Assembly (NCBI GenBank): GCA_002683775.1
Contig: NYTT01000067.1
Span: 1 to 37,708, forward strand
Direction: 5' to 3'
Origin: Flavobacteriales bacterium
GTDB taxonomy: Bacteria > Bacteroidota > Bacteroidia > Flavobacteriales > BACL11
Length of the DNA stretch: 37,708 nt
The notes below the pieces were generated by a model, which searched no databases, had not been told where the DNA came from, and was given only the letters and a program-made list of their open reading frames with translations. This document shows, piece after piece, positions 1-8,618 of the stretch. Both the position numbers and the translations under genes were made by a program. The first letter of the stretch is position 1, and every line of letters starts with the position of its first letter.

Positions 1-356
1 ATACCAAGTTTATCAAATGTTTTTTTCATTTCTGGATCTAAGTCATCTAAACTATCTAAGACTGGCTTTTGTTTTGGAGCTGAATAATAGATTACATCCT
101 GATAGTTTGGCTTTTCATATTCAACGTTTGCCCAATCAGGCTCATCCATTTTTAGCCATATATTGTATGCATTTAATCTATAATCTAACATCCAATCTGG
201 TTCATTTTTTTTTGCTGAAATTGTGCGCACAACTCTTTCTGTAAGACCTTTCGGAATTGTGTCAGATTCTATTTTAGTTGTGAATCCATATTTATATTCT
301 GCACTAGTAACTTCTTCTAGTAGAATATCTTCGGAAAGTTGTTTTTTTTCACTCAT
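1..356 (-). CDS. sufB: SufB, Fe-S cluster assembly scaffold (N-terminal part only)
   Basis: This is the first 118 codons of SufB, the scaffold subunit of the SufBCD complex that builds Fe-S clusters in the cytoplasm. Reading the minus strand from the ATG at 354-356 gives MSEKKQLSEDILLEEV and then YKYGFTTKIESDTIPKGL, KKNEPDWMLDYRLNAY and YYSAPKQKPVLDSLDDLDPE. These match the conserved N-terminal blocks of bacterial SufB. The gene is cut by the left edge, so the beta-helix core and the cluster-binding residues are not visible. It starts 11 bases after the stop of the A-type carrier gene and is almost certainly co-transcribed with it. I rate the identification as high from memory of the family. 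Confidence 0.9.
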   Translation of the reverse strand, partial: MSEKKQLSEDILLEEVTSAEYKYGFTTKIESDTIPKGLTERVVRTISAKKNEPDWMLDYRLNAYNIWLKMDEPDWANVEYEKPNYQDVIYYSAPKQKPVLDSLDDLDPEMKKTFDKLG

Positions 357-367
357 TTACAGGGGTT

Positions 368-691
368 TTATAGAGAAAAGCTTTCTCCGCATCCACATGT
401 TCTGTTGGCATTAGGATTATTAAATACAAAGCCTTTACCGTTAAGGCCGTCAGAGAACTCCAAAGTTGTTCCAACTAAATATAAATAGCTTTTCTTATTA
501 ACTAATAGTTTGATACCATTGTCTTCAATTAGCTCATCATCATCTTTTTTTGCATTATCAAAGTCTAATTTGTAACTTAAACCCGAGCATCCACCACTTT
601 CAACTCCAACTCTAACAAATTGATTATTGGAACTTTCTTTATCAAGTAAATAAAGCAGTCTATCTTTAGCTTTGTTATTAATATTAATCAT
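368..691 (-). CDS. sufA: A-type Fe-S carrier (HesB/IscA/SufA family)
   Basis: The 107-residue protein is the usual length for an A-type carrier, which holds nascent Fe-S clusters and passes them to target proteins. The three ligand cysteines are visible: one in ESGGCSGLSYKLDF at about residue 35 and two in the C-terminal TCGCGESFSL. The start ATG lies at 689-691 and a TAnnTTTG box on the same strand lies at 720-727, giving a short leader. sufB follows 11 bases after the stop, so this looks like the start of a suf operon running off the left edge. SufA and IscA cannot be separated by sequence alone; the sufB neighbour favours SufA. Confidence 0.9.
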   Translation of the reverse strand: MININNKAKDRLLYLLDKESSNNQFVRVGVESGGCSGLSYKLDFDNAKKDDDELIEDNGIKLLVNKKSYLYLVGTTLEFSDGLNGKGFVFNNPNANRTCGCGESFSL

Positions 692-719
692 TTATTTAAT
701 CTAAATCTATATAGAGATG

Positions 720-727
720 CAAAAATA
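720..727 (-). promoter_or_regulatory. -7 box of the sufA-sufB promoter
   Basis: The minus strand reads TATTTTTG, matching the Bacteroidota -7 consensus TAnnTTTG, 28 bases before the sufA start. I see no TTG at the usual -33 spacing. It points away from the thiL box at 750-757, so the two operons share one divergent control region. Confidence 0.55.
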
Positions 728-749
728 ATAAATAAAAATTGTATTTATA

Positions 750-757
750 TATCTTTG
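750..757 (+). promoter_or_regulatory. -7 box of the thiL promoter (near-leaderless)
   Basis: TATCTTTG fits the Bacteroidota TAnnTTTG element exactly. The G is only 5 bases from the A of the thiL ATG at 762, so transcription would start at or within a base or two of the start codon. No clear TTG -33 element is seen at 17-23 bases upstream. Confidence 0.6.
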
Positions 758-761
758 CAAT

Positions 762-1814
762 ATGAAAATATTAGAAGACAAGTCATTAAAAACAACCCCA
801 ATAGACACATTAGGAGAATTTGCATTAATCGATCATTTGACTAAAGACATCAAATTAGAGAACTCAAGTACAATTTTAGGAATTGGTGACGATGCATCTG
901 TTATAGACAAAGGCGATAAGTATTCATTGTTAAGTACAGACTTATTAATAGAAGGTGTACATTTTAATTTAGCTTATTCGCCATTAATGCATTTGGGTTA
1001 TAAATCAGTAGCTGTTAATGTATCTGATATATGTGCAATGAATGGTTGCGCAAAACAAATTACAGTAGGACTAGCAGTAAGTAATCGATTTACAATTGAA
1101 GCACTTGAAGAATTATACGAAGGTATTAAATTAGCTTGTAAACATTATGGTGTCGATTTAGTAGGTGGAGACACTTCCTCTTCAACTTCTGGTTTAATGA
1201 TTAGCATTACTGTACTTGGTGAAGTAGAAAAAGATATTATCACATATAGAAGTGGTGCAAAAATTAATGATTTGGTTGTTTGTACAGGAGATCTTGGAGC
1301 AGCTTATCTTGGGCTTCAACTTCTTAATAGAGAAAATGAGATATTTAAAGATAACCCAACAATTCAACCTGATTTAGGAGGTAATGATTATATTCTAAAA
1401 CGTCAATTAAAGCCTGAAGCTTCAGTTAAATACATAAAGATTTTAAAAGAATTAAATATTATTCCTACATCAATGATTGATATCTCTGATGGTCTTTCAT
1501 CTGAAGCCCTACATATATCAAAAGCATCATCGGTTGGTTTAACTATACATGAAGATAAAATCCCAATTGACCATACAGTTATGAATTTATCAGCTGAATT
1601 TAAAATTAATCCAATTGTATGTGCATTAAATGGTGGTGAAGATTATGAATTACTTTTTACGGTAAATCAACAACATTATGATAAATTAAAAAAAGATCCA
1701 GATTTTACAATTATTGGATTTGTTAATGATCAATCTCAAGGTAATAATTTTATTGCAACTGATGGGTCGTCGCATCAATTAACTGCTCAAGGATGGGACC
1801 CAATAAAGAAATAA
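762..1814 (+). CDS. thiL: ThiL, thiamine-monophosphate kinase
   Basis: ThiL phosphorylates thiamine monophosphate to the active cofactor thiamine diphosphate using ATP. The 350-residue protein has the AIR-synthase/ThiL fold: an N-terminal half with GIGDDASVI (about residue 40), STDLLIEGVHF (metal and phosphate binding) and GGDTSSS, and a C-terminal half with DISDGLSSE and LNGGEDYELLF. The start at 762 is supported because the LEDKSLKTTPIDTLGEF stretch just after it is conserved in Flavobacterial ThiL, and because a -7 box ends 4 bases before it. The gene stands alone and faces pepP, 13 bases away. No other thiamine gene is in the window. Confidence 0.95.
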   Translation: MKILEDKSLKTTPIDTLGEFALIDHLTKDIKLENSSTILGIGDDASVIDKGDKYSLLSTDLLIEGVHFNLAYSPLMHLGYKSVAVNVSDICAMNGCAKQITVGLAVSNRFTIEALEELYEGIKLACKHYGVDLVGGDTSSSTSGLMISITVLGEVEKDIITYRSGAKINDLVVCTGDLGAAYLGLQLLNRENEIFKDNPTIQPDLGGNDYILKRQLKPEASVKYIKILKELNIIPTSMIDISDGLSSEALHISKASSVGLTIHEDKIPIDHTVMNLSAEFKINPIVCALNGGEDYELLFTVNQQHYDKLKKDPDFTIIGFVNDQSQGNNFIATDGSSHQLTAQGWDPIKK

Positions 1815-1827
1815 TGTTTAATCATAA

Positions 1828-3117
1828 TTAACTTCTCATTAAGGATTCGATTTCTTCAATCTCAATTGGAATGTTTTTCATTAAATCATGTGGTCCTTCT
1901 TCAGTAACTAATATATCATTCTCTAATCTAATTCCAAGATTTTCTTCTTGTATGTAAATACCTGGTTCACATGTAAATACCATGCCTTCTTTCATTATCC
2001 ATTCCATACTGCCTACATCGTGGACATCTAGCCCTAAATAATGTGATGTTCCATGCATAAAGTATTTTTTATAAAGAGGTTTTTTTACATTCTGCTTCAT
2101 AACATCATGTTTGTCTAATAACTTTAGATTAATTAGTTCTAACTCCATCATTCTGCCAATTTCTTTATTATATTCTTTAAAATTTGTACCTGGAGTTAGC
2201 ATTTTTGTAGCTTCTTTCATTACGTGCAGAACTGAGGTGTAAACTTCTTTTTGTCTACTAGTATATTTTCCGTTTACTGGAACTGTTCTAGTTAAATCTG
2301 AAGCATAATTGGCATATTCTGCTCCAAAGTCCATTAATAAAATATCACCATCTTTACATTCTTTATTATTGTCAATATAGTGTAAAACACAAGAATCAAA
2401 ACCTGATCCAATTATGGGTTGATATGCAAACCCATTTGATCTGTTGCTTAAGAATTCATGCATTAATTCTGCTTCTATTTCATACTCCATTATTCCAGGT
2501 TTAATTAATGGAAGTATTCGTCTTAATCCTTTTTCTGTTAAATCACAAGCATTTTGTAATAGCTCGATTTCAAATTTTGATTTAATAGCACGTAATTCAT
2601 GCATAATAGGAGCTACAGTAAATATTTTTTTATTTGGAAAATTTTTACAAATTTTTATCTTAAAACGGTCATCTCTTGTTTGAACATCTGAAGCGGATCT
2701 ACTATGAATATTTTCATTTAAATATATACTGTCTGCTACTGAAATTAATTCATTTAATTTATTGTCTAATTCATCTAACCAAAAAACGGTTTTTACCCCT
2801 GAAATTAGATGTGCTTTGTTTTTATCTAATTTTTCTCCCTCCCAAATTGCAATATGTTGATTTGTTTCTTTTAAAAATAAAACCTCTCTCATATTTTGAT
2901 TTGGGTGATCAGGAAAAATAACAAGTACACTTTCCTCTTGATCAATTCCAGAAAGCCAAAAAAGATCATTGTTTTGTCTAAAAGGCATTGTCCCATCGGC
3001 ATTTGTTGGCATTACATCATTAGAATTTAATATGGCCATTCCATTACGTGATAATTTAGAAAAAAATTTTTCTCTATTTTGTACAAACAATTTACTGCTA
3101 ATTTGTAAGTATTTCAT
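1828..3117 (-). CDS. pepP: Xaa-Pro aminopeptidase P (M24B)
   Basis: This 429-residue metallopeptidase removes an N-terminal residue that precedes proline. It has the creatinase-like N-terminal domain (residues 1 to about 160) and the pita-bread catalytic domain. The metal ligands are visible in order: MDFGAEYANYASDLTRTVP (two Asp), FMHGTSHYLGLDVHD (His), EPGIYI (Glu) and GIRLENDILV (Glu). I start it at MKYLQISSKLF (3117), not at the in-frame ATG 42 bases upstream (3159), because Flavobacterial homologues start here and because a TAnnTTTG box at 3135-3142 falls between the two ATGs. The gene is monocistronic, divergent from sdhC and convergent with thiL. Confidence 0.93.
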   Translation of the reverse strand: MKYLQISSKLFVQNREKFFSKLSRNGMAILNSNDVMPTNADGTMPFRQNNDLFWLSGIDQEESVLVIFPDHPNQNMREVLFLKETNQHIAIWEGEKLDKNKAHLISGVKTVFWLDELDNKLNELISVADSIYLNENIHSRSASDVQTRDDRFKIKICKNFPNKKIFTVAPIMHELRAIKSKFEIELLQNACDLTEKGLRRILPLIKPGIMEYEIEAELMHEFLSNRSNGFAYQPIIGSGFDSCVLHYIDNNKECKDGDILLMDFGAEYANYASDLTRTVPVNGKYTSRQKEVYTSVLHVMKEATKMLTPGTNFKEYNKEIGRMMELELINLKLLDKHDVMKQNVKKPLYKKYFMHGTSHYLGLDVHDVGSMEWIMKEGMVFTCEPGIYIQEENLGIRLENDILVTEEGPHDLMKNIPIEIEEIESLMRS

Positions 3118-3134
3118 TTCATTTGAGTTTAATT

Positions 3135-3142
3135 CAAAAATA
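3135..3142 (-). promoter_or_regulatory. -7 box of the pepP promoter
   Basis: The minus strand reads TATTTTTG (TAnnTTTG consensus) 17 bases before the pepP ATG at 3117. It lies inside the apparent upstream extension of the reading frame, so it helps decide the start. A TTG at 3157-3159 is closer (14 bases) than the usual -33 spacing. Confidence 0.5.
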
Positions 3143-3223
3143 GTAAAATTACTCATCAATCTGTAATCGTTCTTAATTAGAATTTTTATAGCTATGAATG
3201 TTCTGAATGTAAAATTTGAGCAG

Positions 3224-3231
3224 TATATTTG
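3224..3231 (+). promoter_or_regulatory. -7 box of the sdhCAB promoter
   Basis: TATATTTG fits TAnnTTTG and lies 22 bases before the sdhC ATG at 3254. It sits inside the reading frame that begins with the in-frame ATG at 3194, which argues that 3194 is not the real start. I see no TTG at a good -33 distance. Confidence 0.55.
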
Positions 3232-3253
3232 TAAACTAATTAAAAAATTTAAA

Positions 3254-3931
3254 ATGAGTCACGGTATATCAAATTCATCAGTAGGAAGAAAATTTTTAAT
3301 GGCGCTATCAGGATTTTTTCTAATGTTTTTTTTAGCCCAACATTTGGCTATAAATTCTTTATCACTTTTCAGTAAAGATTTATTTAATGAGGTATCTCAT
3401 TTTATGGGAACAAATCCATTAATACAATTTGTCTTACAGCCGATACTAATTTTTGGAGTAGTATTTCATTTACTTATGGGTATGTATTTAGATAGTCAAA
3501 ATAAATCTGCTAGACCAATCAAATATGCTGTCGATAATGCTAGTGAAAATTCGAATTGGCTAAGTAGAAATATGTTAATTACTGGTGTAATGATTTTATT
3601 ATTTATGTTACTTCACTTTTATGATTTCTGGATTCCTGAAATTACCACTAAGTTTATAAATGGAGATTGGTCTGGCATACACAATGGAGAGTTCAGATAC
3701 TGGGAAGAACTTCATCATAAATTTCATAATTTAGTTAGAGTTATTATTTATTGTATCGCATTTATTTCACTTGGTCTACACTTAGCTCATGGATTTCAAT
3801 CTTCTTTTCAATCTGTGGGGTTCAATAATAAACATTCGAGTACAATTAAGAAACTAGCTAATCTGTATGCAGTAATAATTCCTTTAGGGTTTATTTTTAT
3901 TGCTTTATTTCATTACTTTACTTCACTCTAA
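3254..3931 (+). CDS. sdhC: SdhC, succinate dehydrogenase cytochrome b subunit
   Basis: This 225-residue integral membrane protein anchors the succinate dehydrogenase/fumarate reductase flavoprotein and carries the haems that pass electrons to menaquinone. It has about five hydrophobic helices, as in the single-anchor (type B, Bacillus/Wolinella-like) enzymes. Candidate haem-ligand histidines fall one per helix: H30 (FLAQHLAIN), H72 (VVFHLLMG), H121 (MLLHFYDF) and H176 or H179 (GLHLAHGF). [20 protein letters not shown] at 3254 is the typical N-terminus; an in-frame ATG 60 bases earlier precedes the promoter box. sdhA follows after 10 bases. Confidence 0.93.
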   Translation: MSHGISNSSVGRKFLMALSGFFLMFFLAQHLAINSLSLFSKDLFNEVSHFMGTNPLIQFVLQPILIFGVVFHLLMGMYLDSQNKSARPIKYAVDNASENSNWLSRNMLITGVMILLFMLLHFYDFWIPEITTKFINGDWSGIHNGEFRYWEELHHKFHNLVRVIIYCIAFISLGLHLAHGFQSSFQSVGFNNKHSSTIKKLANLYAVIIPLGFIFIALFHYFTSL

Positions 3932-3941
3932 AAATTATAAT

Positions 3942-5957
3942 ATGTCGATTTTAGATTCTAAAATACCTAAAGGCCCTTTAAAAGATAAGTGGACCAATCA
4001 TAAAAACAATATTAATTTGGTAAGCCCTGCAAATAAAAGAAACATTGATATCATTGTAGTTGGGACTGGATTGGCAGGTGCATCTGCCTCTGCATCTCTT
4101 GCTGAGATGGGATACAATGTTAAAGCTTTTTGTTATCAAGATTCGCCTAGAAGAGCACATTCAATTGCAGCTCAAGGAGGTATCAATGCTGCAAAAAACT
4201 ATCAAAATGATGGAGATTCTATCTATAGGCTTTTTTATGATACTGTCAAAGGAGGTGATTATCGATCAAGAGAAGCAAATGTTCATAGATTAGCGGAAGT
4301 TTCTGGAAATATAATTGATCAATGTGTTGCTCAAGGAGTCCCTTTTGGAAGAGAATACGGTGGGCTTTTAGATAATCGTTCGTTTGGAGGAGTACTAGTT
4401 TCAAGAACTTTTTATGCGAAAGGTCAAACTGGACAACAACTTTTGTTAGGTGCATATTCTGCTATGAATCGACAAATTGGTAAAGGAAAAATTCAGATGT
4501 TTAACAGACATGAGATGGTTGAATTAGTTAAAGTTAATGGAAAAGCTCGCGGGATTATCGCCAGAAATTTAGAGACAGGAAAATTAGAAAGGCATGGAGC
4601 TCACGCTGTAGTAATTGCTAGCGGAGGATATGGCAATGTGTTTTTTTTATCAACAAACGCAATGGGATCAAATGTAACTGCCGCATGGAAAATTCATAAG
4701 AAAGGAGCATATTTTGCAAATCCGTGTTATACTCAAATTCACCCTACATGTATACCTAGAAGCGGAGAACATCAATCTAAATTAACATTAATGTCTGAGT
4801 CATTAAGAAATGATGGGAGAATTTGGGTTCCTAAAAAAATTGAAGATGCCAAGTTAATTAGACAAGGAAAATTAAAACCAACAGAGATTAGCGAAGAAAA
4901 TAGGGATTATTACTTAGAAAGAAGATACCCTGCTTTTGGTAATTTAGTTCCGAGAGATATTGCATCAAGAGCTGCGAAGGAGATTTGCGATGCTGGATTT
5001 GGAGTGAATCAAACTGGAGAGGCTGTTTATTTAGATTTTACATCAGCAATAAAAAGATATGGAAAGCAAGAAGCAGCTATACAAAGACTAGAAAATCCAT
5101 CTGAAAGTAAAATTATTGAACTTGGAGAAGTAATTGTTGAATCTAAGTATGGAAATCTTTTTCAAATGTATGAGAAAATTGTTGCACAAAATCCATATAA
5201 ATCTCCAATGATGATTTACCCAGCTGTTCATTATACAATGGGTGGTGTTTGGGTTGATTACAATTTAATGACTTCAGTTGAAGGTTGTTATTGTATTGGA
5301 GAGGCAAATTTTTCAGATCATGGAGCAAATAGGTTAGGAGCATCTGCACTCATGCAAGGATTAGCAGATGGTTATTTTGTTTTACCCTATACTATTGGAG
5401 ATTATCTTTCAAATGAAATTAGAACTGGTAAAATATCAACAGATACATCTGAATTTGAAGATGCTGAAAAGTCTGTTGCCGATAGAATACGTAAGCTAAT
5501 TAATATTCAAGGTACTAAATCCGTAGATCATTTTCATAAATTGTTAGGTCAAGTAATGTGGGAATATGTTGGCATGACTAGAAATGAGAAAGGGCTAAAA
5601 ATTGCAATGAAAAAGATTAAAGAAATTCGCGATGAATTTTGGAAAGATTTAAGAATACCTGGAGATCAGTTTTCTTTAAATTCCGAACTTGATAAAGCTG
5701 GTAGAGTTGCAGATTTTTTAGAACTAGGAGAACTTTTTGCTAAAGATGCGTTAAGTAGGAACGAAAGTTGTGGTGGTCATTTTAGAGAAGAATCAGTTGA
5801 GTTAGATGGGGCACAAAAAGGAGAAGCCAAAAGAAATGATAAAGATTATGCTTACGTTACTGCATGGGAATATAAAGGCGAACCCGAAAATTCAAAAATG
5901 CACAAAGAGGAATTAGAATTTAATGATATTGAATTAAAACAAAGATCTTATAAATAA
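3942..5957 (+). CDS. sdhA: SdhA, succinate dehydrogenase flavoprotein
   Basis: This 671-residue subunit oxidises succinate to fumarate with covalently bound FAD on the cytoplasmic face of the membrane. Visible features are the Rossmann dinucleotide motif [20 protein letters not shown], the FAD-linking segment [17 protein letters not shown], the substrate-binding [11 protein letters not shown] and RNDGRIWVP blocks, and the active-site stretch containing [19 protein letters not shown] start at [17 protein letters not shown] (3942); the longer in-frame option at 3900 would overlap sdhC by 32 bases and adds no conserved sequence. Gaps of 10 bases to sdhC and 5 to sdhB show one operon. Confidence 0.96.
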   Translation: MSILDSKIPKGPLKDKWTNHKNNINLVSPANKRNIDIIVVGTGLAGASASASLAEMGYNVKAFCYQDSPRRAHSIAAQGGINAAKNYQNDGDSIYRLFYDTVKGGDYRSREANVHRLAEVSGNIIDQCVAQGVPFGREYGGLLDNRSFGGVLVSRTFYAKGQTGQQLLLGAYSAMNRQIGKGKIQMFNRHEMVELVKVNGKARGIIARNLETGKLERHGAHAVVIASGGYGNVFFLSTNAMGSNVTAAWKIHKKGAYFANPCYTQIHPTCIPRSGEHQSKLTLMSESLRNDGRIWVPKKIEDAKLIRQGKLKPTEISEENRDYYLERRYPAFGNLVPRDIASRAAKEICDAGFGVNQTGEAVYLDFTSAIKRYGKQEAAIQRLENPSESKIIELGEVIVESKYGNLFQMYEKIVAQNPYKSPMMIYPAVHYTMGGVWVDYNLMTSVEGCYCIGEANFSDHGANRLGASALMQGLADGYFVLPYTIGDYLSNEIRTGKISTDTSEFEDAEKSVADRIRKLINIQGTKSVDHFHKLLGQVMWEYVGMTRNEKGLKIAMKKIKEIRDEFWKDLRIPGDQFSLNSELDKAGRVADFLELGELFAKDALSRNESCGGHFREESVELDGAQKGEAKRNDKDYAYVTAWEYKGEPENSKMHKEELEFNDIELKQRSYK

Positions 5958-5962
5958 AAGCT

Positions 5963-6715
5963 ATGGATTTAACTTTAAAAGTTTGGAGACAGAAAAATAG
6001 AAATGCTCAAGGAGCTTTAGAAAAATATAATGTTTCAGGAATATCTGAAAATGCATCTTTTTTAGAGATGTTAGATGTTATGAATGAACAGCTAATAAAT
6101 GAGGGAACAGAGCCTGTAGCATTTGATCATGATTGTAGAGAAGGTATTTGTGGAAGTTGCTCACTTTATATTAACGGAGAAGCTCATGGTCCAGCAAAAA
6201 ATGTTACAACTTGCCAATTACATATGCGCATGTTTAAAGATGGTGAAACAATTTATATTGAGCCATGGAGATCTGCAGCGATGCCAGTAATTAAAGATTT
6301 AATTGTTGATCGATCTTCTTTTGATAGAATTCAGCAATCAGGAGGCTTTGTTTCAGTTAACACATCTGGTAATACTCAAGATGCAAATGCACTGCCTATT
6401 CCTAAGATGAACGCAGACAAAGCTTTTGACGCAGCTGCTTGTATTGGTTGTGGTGCTTGTGTCGCAACTTGTAAGAATTCATCAGCAATGCTATTTGTCG
6501 CGGCTAAAGTATCTCAATTTGCATATCTCCCTCAAGGTCAAGTAGAGGCAAAACAAAGAGTAAAGAATATGGTACAGCAAATGGATAATGAAGGATTCGG
6601 AAACTGCACAAATACTGGAGCCTGCGAGATAGAGTGTCCAAAGAGTATATCTATTGAGTATATTGCTAAAATGAATAGAGAATTTTTAGCCGCTACTTTT
6701 TCAACTTCTGAATAA
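5963..6715 (+). CDS. sdhB: SdhB, succinate dehydrogenase Fe-S subunit
   Basis: The 250-residue protein links the flavin to the membrane haems through three Fe-S clusters. The [2Fe-2S] ligands are C58, C63 and C66 (CREGICGSC) plus C84. The C-terminal ferredoxin-like domain has [11 protein letters not shown] (C160 to C170) and C215, C221 and C225 ([13 protein letters not shown]), which together bind the [4Fe-4S] and [3Fe-4S] clusters. The gene starts 5 bases after sdhA. It is followed after 4 bases by the amidase gene, so the operon continues past the Sdh complex. Confidence 0.96.
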   Translation: MDLTLKVWRQKNRNAQGALEKYNVSGISENASFLEMLDVMNEQLINEGTEPVAFDHDCREGICGSCSLYINGEAHGPAKNVTTCQLHMRMFKDGETIYIEPWRSAAMPVIKDLIVDRSSFDRIQQSGGFVSVNTSGNTQDANALPIPKMNADKAFDAAACIGCGACVATCKNSSAMLFVAAKVSQFAYLPQGQVEAKQRVKNMVQQMDNEGFGNCTNTGACEIECPKSISIEYIAKMNREFLAATFSTSE

Positions 6716-6719
6716 ATTA

Positions 6720-7496
6720 ATGCAAGAATTATTAAATTTATCACTACTGCAGTCAAAAATTTATTGGAAAGATATAGATGAAAATCTTCAGCATTTCTCA
6801 AATTTAATTTCTAGAATAGAAAATACAGATATTATTTTATTACCTGAAATGTTTAATACTTCCTTTTGCCCAGAATTTTCTCATTTAGCAGAAAGTATGG
6901 ATGGAAAAACAATTAAATGGATGCAAGCTGTTTCAAAAAAGAAAAATTGCATTGTTACAGGTACATTAATGATAAAAGAAAATGATAAAATATATAATAG
7001 ACTTGTTTGGATATCACCAAGCAGTGATATTATAACATATGATAAATGGCATTTATTTTCTATAATTAAGGAAAATAAGTATATCTCAAAAGGTAAAAAA
7101 CGTTTAATAGTTAGTGATTTTGGTTGGAAATTTTGTCCGTTAATTTGCTATGATTTACGTTTTCCTGTTTTTTCAAGAAATACTGAAGACTACGATGTTT
7201 TAATTTATTTGGCTAATTGGCCAAAAGCACGAATAGATGCATGGGACACACTTTTAAAGGCTAGGTCGATAGAGAATCAATGTTATACAGTAGGATTAAA
7301 TAGAATTGGTCAAGATGGAAATGGAACAGAATTTAATGGCCATTCCAAAGTTTTTGATGCTATTGGAAAAGAAATTTTTTCAGCTACTGATAATAAGGAA
7401 GATATCTTACAAGTTGTAATTTCAAAAAAATCTCTATCATACAAAAGAAATAAGATGAATTTTTTGAATGATCAAGATTCTTTCATTCTTTTATAA
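6720..7496 (+). CDS. Nitrilase-family omega-amidase (YafV-like)
   Basis: This 258-residue carbon-nitrogen hydrolase shows the nitrilase Glu-Lys-Cys triad: E in LLPEMFNTSF, K in YDKWHLFS and C in CPLICYDLRFPVFSRN. The closest group I know is the Nit2/YafV omega-amidases, which hydrolyse alpha-ketoglutaramate to 2-oxoglutarate and ammonia. The gene begins 4 bases after sdhB and is probably co-transcribed with the Sdh genes, which suits an enzyme feeding a TCA-cycle intermediate; that link is inference. The last 14 bases overlap the 3' end of the convergent lipoprotein gene. Confidence 0.85.
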   Translation: MQELLNLSLLQSKIYWKDIDENLQHFSNLISRIENTDIILLPEMFNTSFCPEFSHLAESMDGKTIKWMQAVSKKKNCIVTGTLMIKENDKIYNRLVWISPSSDIITYDKWHLFSIIKENKYISKGKKRLIVSDFGWKFCPLICYDLRFPVFSRNTEDYDVLIYLANWPKARIDAWDTLLKARSIENQCYTVGLNRIGQDGNGTEFNGHSKVFDAIGKEIFSATDNKEDILQVVISKKSLSYKRNKMNFLNDQDSFILL

Positions 7497-8529
7497 TCCA
7501 TTCTATTTCTAGATTCCAATTTGAACGAATTAAAATTTCAGATTGATAATTAAATACTTTTTCAGGTTGTATCTGTTTCTGTAAGTTTCCAGTATTCCAA
7601 ATTTTATCTTCATTTCTATCCTCTATACATTTTAATTGATATTTTCCAGGTTCTATCGATTTGATTAAAAATGGTTTTTGATCAAAATAATGCTCAGAGA
7701 CAACTTTATTTTTCTGTAATAATTGAAAAATAGATGATGAATTAAGTTCAGTTATAATTTCTAATTGACCTAAGCCTACACTTTCTTTTCTTTGAATTAA
7801 AGAGTCCTTTTGAATATATAAATTTGAATCAATTTTTTCCTTAAAAGCAAGAAGTGAAATAAATGTATCGTTTACAGTATTTATTTTTCTATTTGAAAAT
7901 GCAATTTTTTCATCAGTATTAAAAATCAAATCAAATCCAGAAAGTGCTAGAATTTTATAATTCTCATTTATTAAGTTCGGAAAATGAAATCTTCCTTTTT
8001 TATCAGTTTTAGAAATATACTTTGGAGGATTTTTGATTAATAGTGAATCTTCAATTTTTTCGTCAAACAACATTATCCAGCAATTTTCTAAATATTCTAA
8101 AGTATATGAATCTTTTAAAACACCACTTAGTACAGTATGCTCTAAGTTATTATCATTATAAATAAAATTCAAGGTATCTAAGACATTTCCTTCGTTTATA
8201 TCTTTGATGCATTGACCTAAAGAAATATTGTAGCTTTTATTTTTATGTAATGTGTCTTTGATTGATAAGTAAAGAAATTTTCCGTTTATTTTTTTTTGTA
8301 AATTTTTTATTATTGGTGAAATGTAGAAGTTTTCGTCCCAATTATTCAGCTGTATATTTTCATCAAATTCAAATAAAATTACATTATCTAAAGATTTCTT
8401 GTCATTTTTTACAATTGTAATTTTTTTAATTTTAGGGGGATCTATATCTCTTTTGCCACCAGTTGGAGCGACGATATTTGCACAGCTTGTATGTAAAATG
8501 ATTATAAGGGTTAAGATTGATTTTTGCAT
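7483..8529 (-). CDS. Lipoprotein with Ig-like domain
   Basis: The 348-residue protein starts with a short hydrophobic signal and a Cys at residue 16 (LHTSCANIVAPTGGKRD), so it is probably a lipoprotein, although the residue at -3 (His) is not the usual Leu. The segment PTGGKRDIDPPKI followed by an FDENIQLNNW region is characteristic of a widespread Bacteroidota group with an N-terminal Big_5-type Ig-like domain. The C-terminal part contains further beta-rich, carboxypeptidase-regulatory-like sequence (LEYLENCWIMLFDE, KTDKKGRFHFPNL). Its function is unknown to me. The 3' end overlaps the amidase gene by 14 bases, convergently. Confidence 0.8.
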   Translation of the reverse strand: MQKSILTLIIILHTSCANIVAPTGGKRDIDPPKIKKITIVKNDKKSLDNVILFEFDENIQLNNWDENFYISPIIKNLQKKINGKFLYLSIKDTLHKNKSYNISLGQCIKDINEGNVLDTLNFIYNDNNLEHTVLSGVLKDSYTLEYLENCWIMLFDEKIEDSLLIKNPPKYISKTDKKGRFHFPNLINENYKILALSGFDLIFNTDEKIAFSNRKINTVNDTFISLLAFKEKIDSNLYIQKDSLIQRKESVGLGQLEIITELNSSSIFQLLQKNKVVSEHYFDQKPFLIKSIEPGKYQLKCIEDRNEDKIWNTGNLQKQIQPEKVFNYQSEILIRSNWNLEIEWIIKE

Positions 8530-8618
8530 ACCAATAACATTTTAAGCATACTTTTTTCTATTATAAAGAAATTAAAATACAATATACTTAATACTCTTTT
8601 TAGCATTTATTAAAGGTA

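Noticed and set aside
3118..3159. 14-codon N-terminal extension of pepP
   Set aside because: It holds the -7 promoter box, and homologues start at MKYLQIS.
3194..3253. 20-codon N-terminal extension of sdhC
   Set aside because: It contains the promoter box at 3224-3231, and the typical SdhC start MSHGIS comes after it.
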